Shown: positions 6,055 through 6,085 of the stretch, piece by piece
Numbering within the stretch: position 1 is the stretch's first letter
How the letters are laid out: every line of letters starts with the position of its first letter
Assembly (NCBI GenBank): GCA_002482005.1
Contig: DLFD01000019.1
Location: forward strand, 36,564-42,648
Source of the DNA: Lachnospiraceae bacterium UBA7729
GTDB taxonomy: Bacteria; Bacillota; Clostridia; Lachnospirales; Lachnospiraceae
Direction of reading: 5' to 3'
DNA: 6,085 nucleotides
The notes under the pieces: generated by a model
What the model saw: the letters and a program-made list of their open reading frames with translations, nothing else
Database searches by the model: none
What the model was told of the DNA's origin: nothing
Made by a program: the position numbers and the translations under genes

Positions 6055-6083
6055 ACTATAAGCCCTTCGGAAAAAGTTGTCAA
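6055..6083 (-). promoter_or_regulatory. Sigma-A promoter of the T-box/TRAP operon
   Basis: A perfect -35 TTGACA (6083-6078), a 17-nt spacer and -10 TATAGT (6060-6055, five of six consensus bases) on the minus strand. Transcription should start near 6047, about 12 nt before the base of T-box Stem I. The leader from there to the dctP start is about 390 nt. With so strong a core promoter, control probably lies in the riboswitch rather than at initiation. Confidence 0.85.
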
Positions 6084-6085
6084 CA

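Overview
The window reads as chromosomal DNA of a Gram-positive anaerobe of the Clostridia, most likely Lachnospiraceae-like. This is inferred from a T-box riboswitch, AAGGAGG-type ribosome binding sites, sigma-A promoters with 17-nt spacers, and a secreted coiled-coil/CAP-domain protein of a kind typical of gut Firmicutes. Every gene I can support lies on the minus strand, so the layout is described from the right end leftwards.

Positions 6085-5658 hold a regulatory leader with no gene. It has a near-consensus sigma-A promoter (TTGACA, 17 nt, TATAGT) and then a complete T-box riboswitch: Stem I with a loop-E-like specifier loop, an upper arm with a GGTGTGAGA loop, a stem just before the switch, the conserved T-box sequence AGAGTGGTACCGCA, an antiterminator with the exact 7-nt bulge, and a competing 15-bp terminator followed by a T-run. 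The best reading of the specifier codon is AUC (isoleucine). The UGGU bulge also predicts a tRNA with discriminator base A, as in tRNA-Ile.

Positions 5657-2549 hold a TRAP transporter operon: dctP (substrate-binding protein), dctQ (small membrane subunit) and dctM (large membrane subunit). dctQ and dctM overlap by one base. The 167-bp dctP-dctQ gap carries two hairpins, one with a T-run, which probably keep dctP mRNA in excess. An intrinsic terminator lies about 80-130 bp after dctM. An isoleucine T-box in front of a TRAP operon is the main result. It suggests that uptake of isoleucine or, more plausibly for a TRAP system, a carboxylate precursor such as its 2-oxo acid is switched on when tRNA-Ile is uncharged.

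Positions 2300-1 hold a separate gene with its own promoter and RBS. It encodes a secreted protein with a signal peptide, an Ala/Glu/Gln-rich coiled coil, a CAP/SCP domain and a second coiled coil running off the left edge. An in-frame TAG interrupts it inside the CAP domain, while the frame stays open for at least 431 further codons. This is either a very recent nonsense mutation, a sequencing error or read-through.

I found no convincing plus-strand gene, tRNA, rRNA, insertion sequence or CRISPR array.
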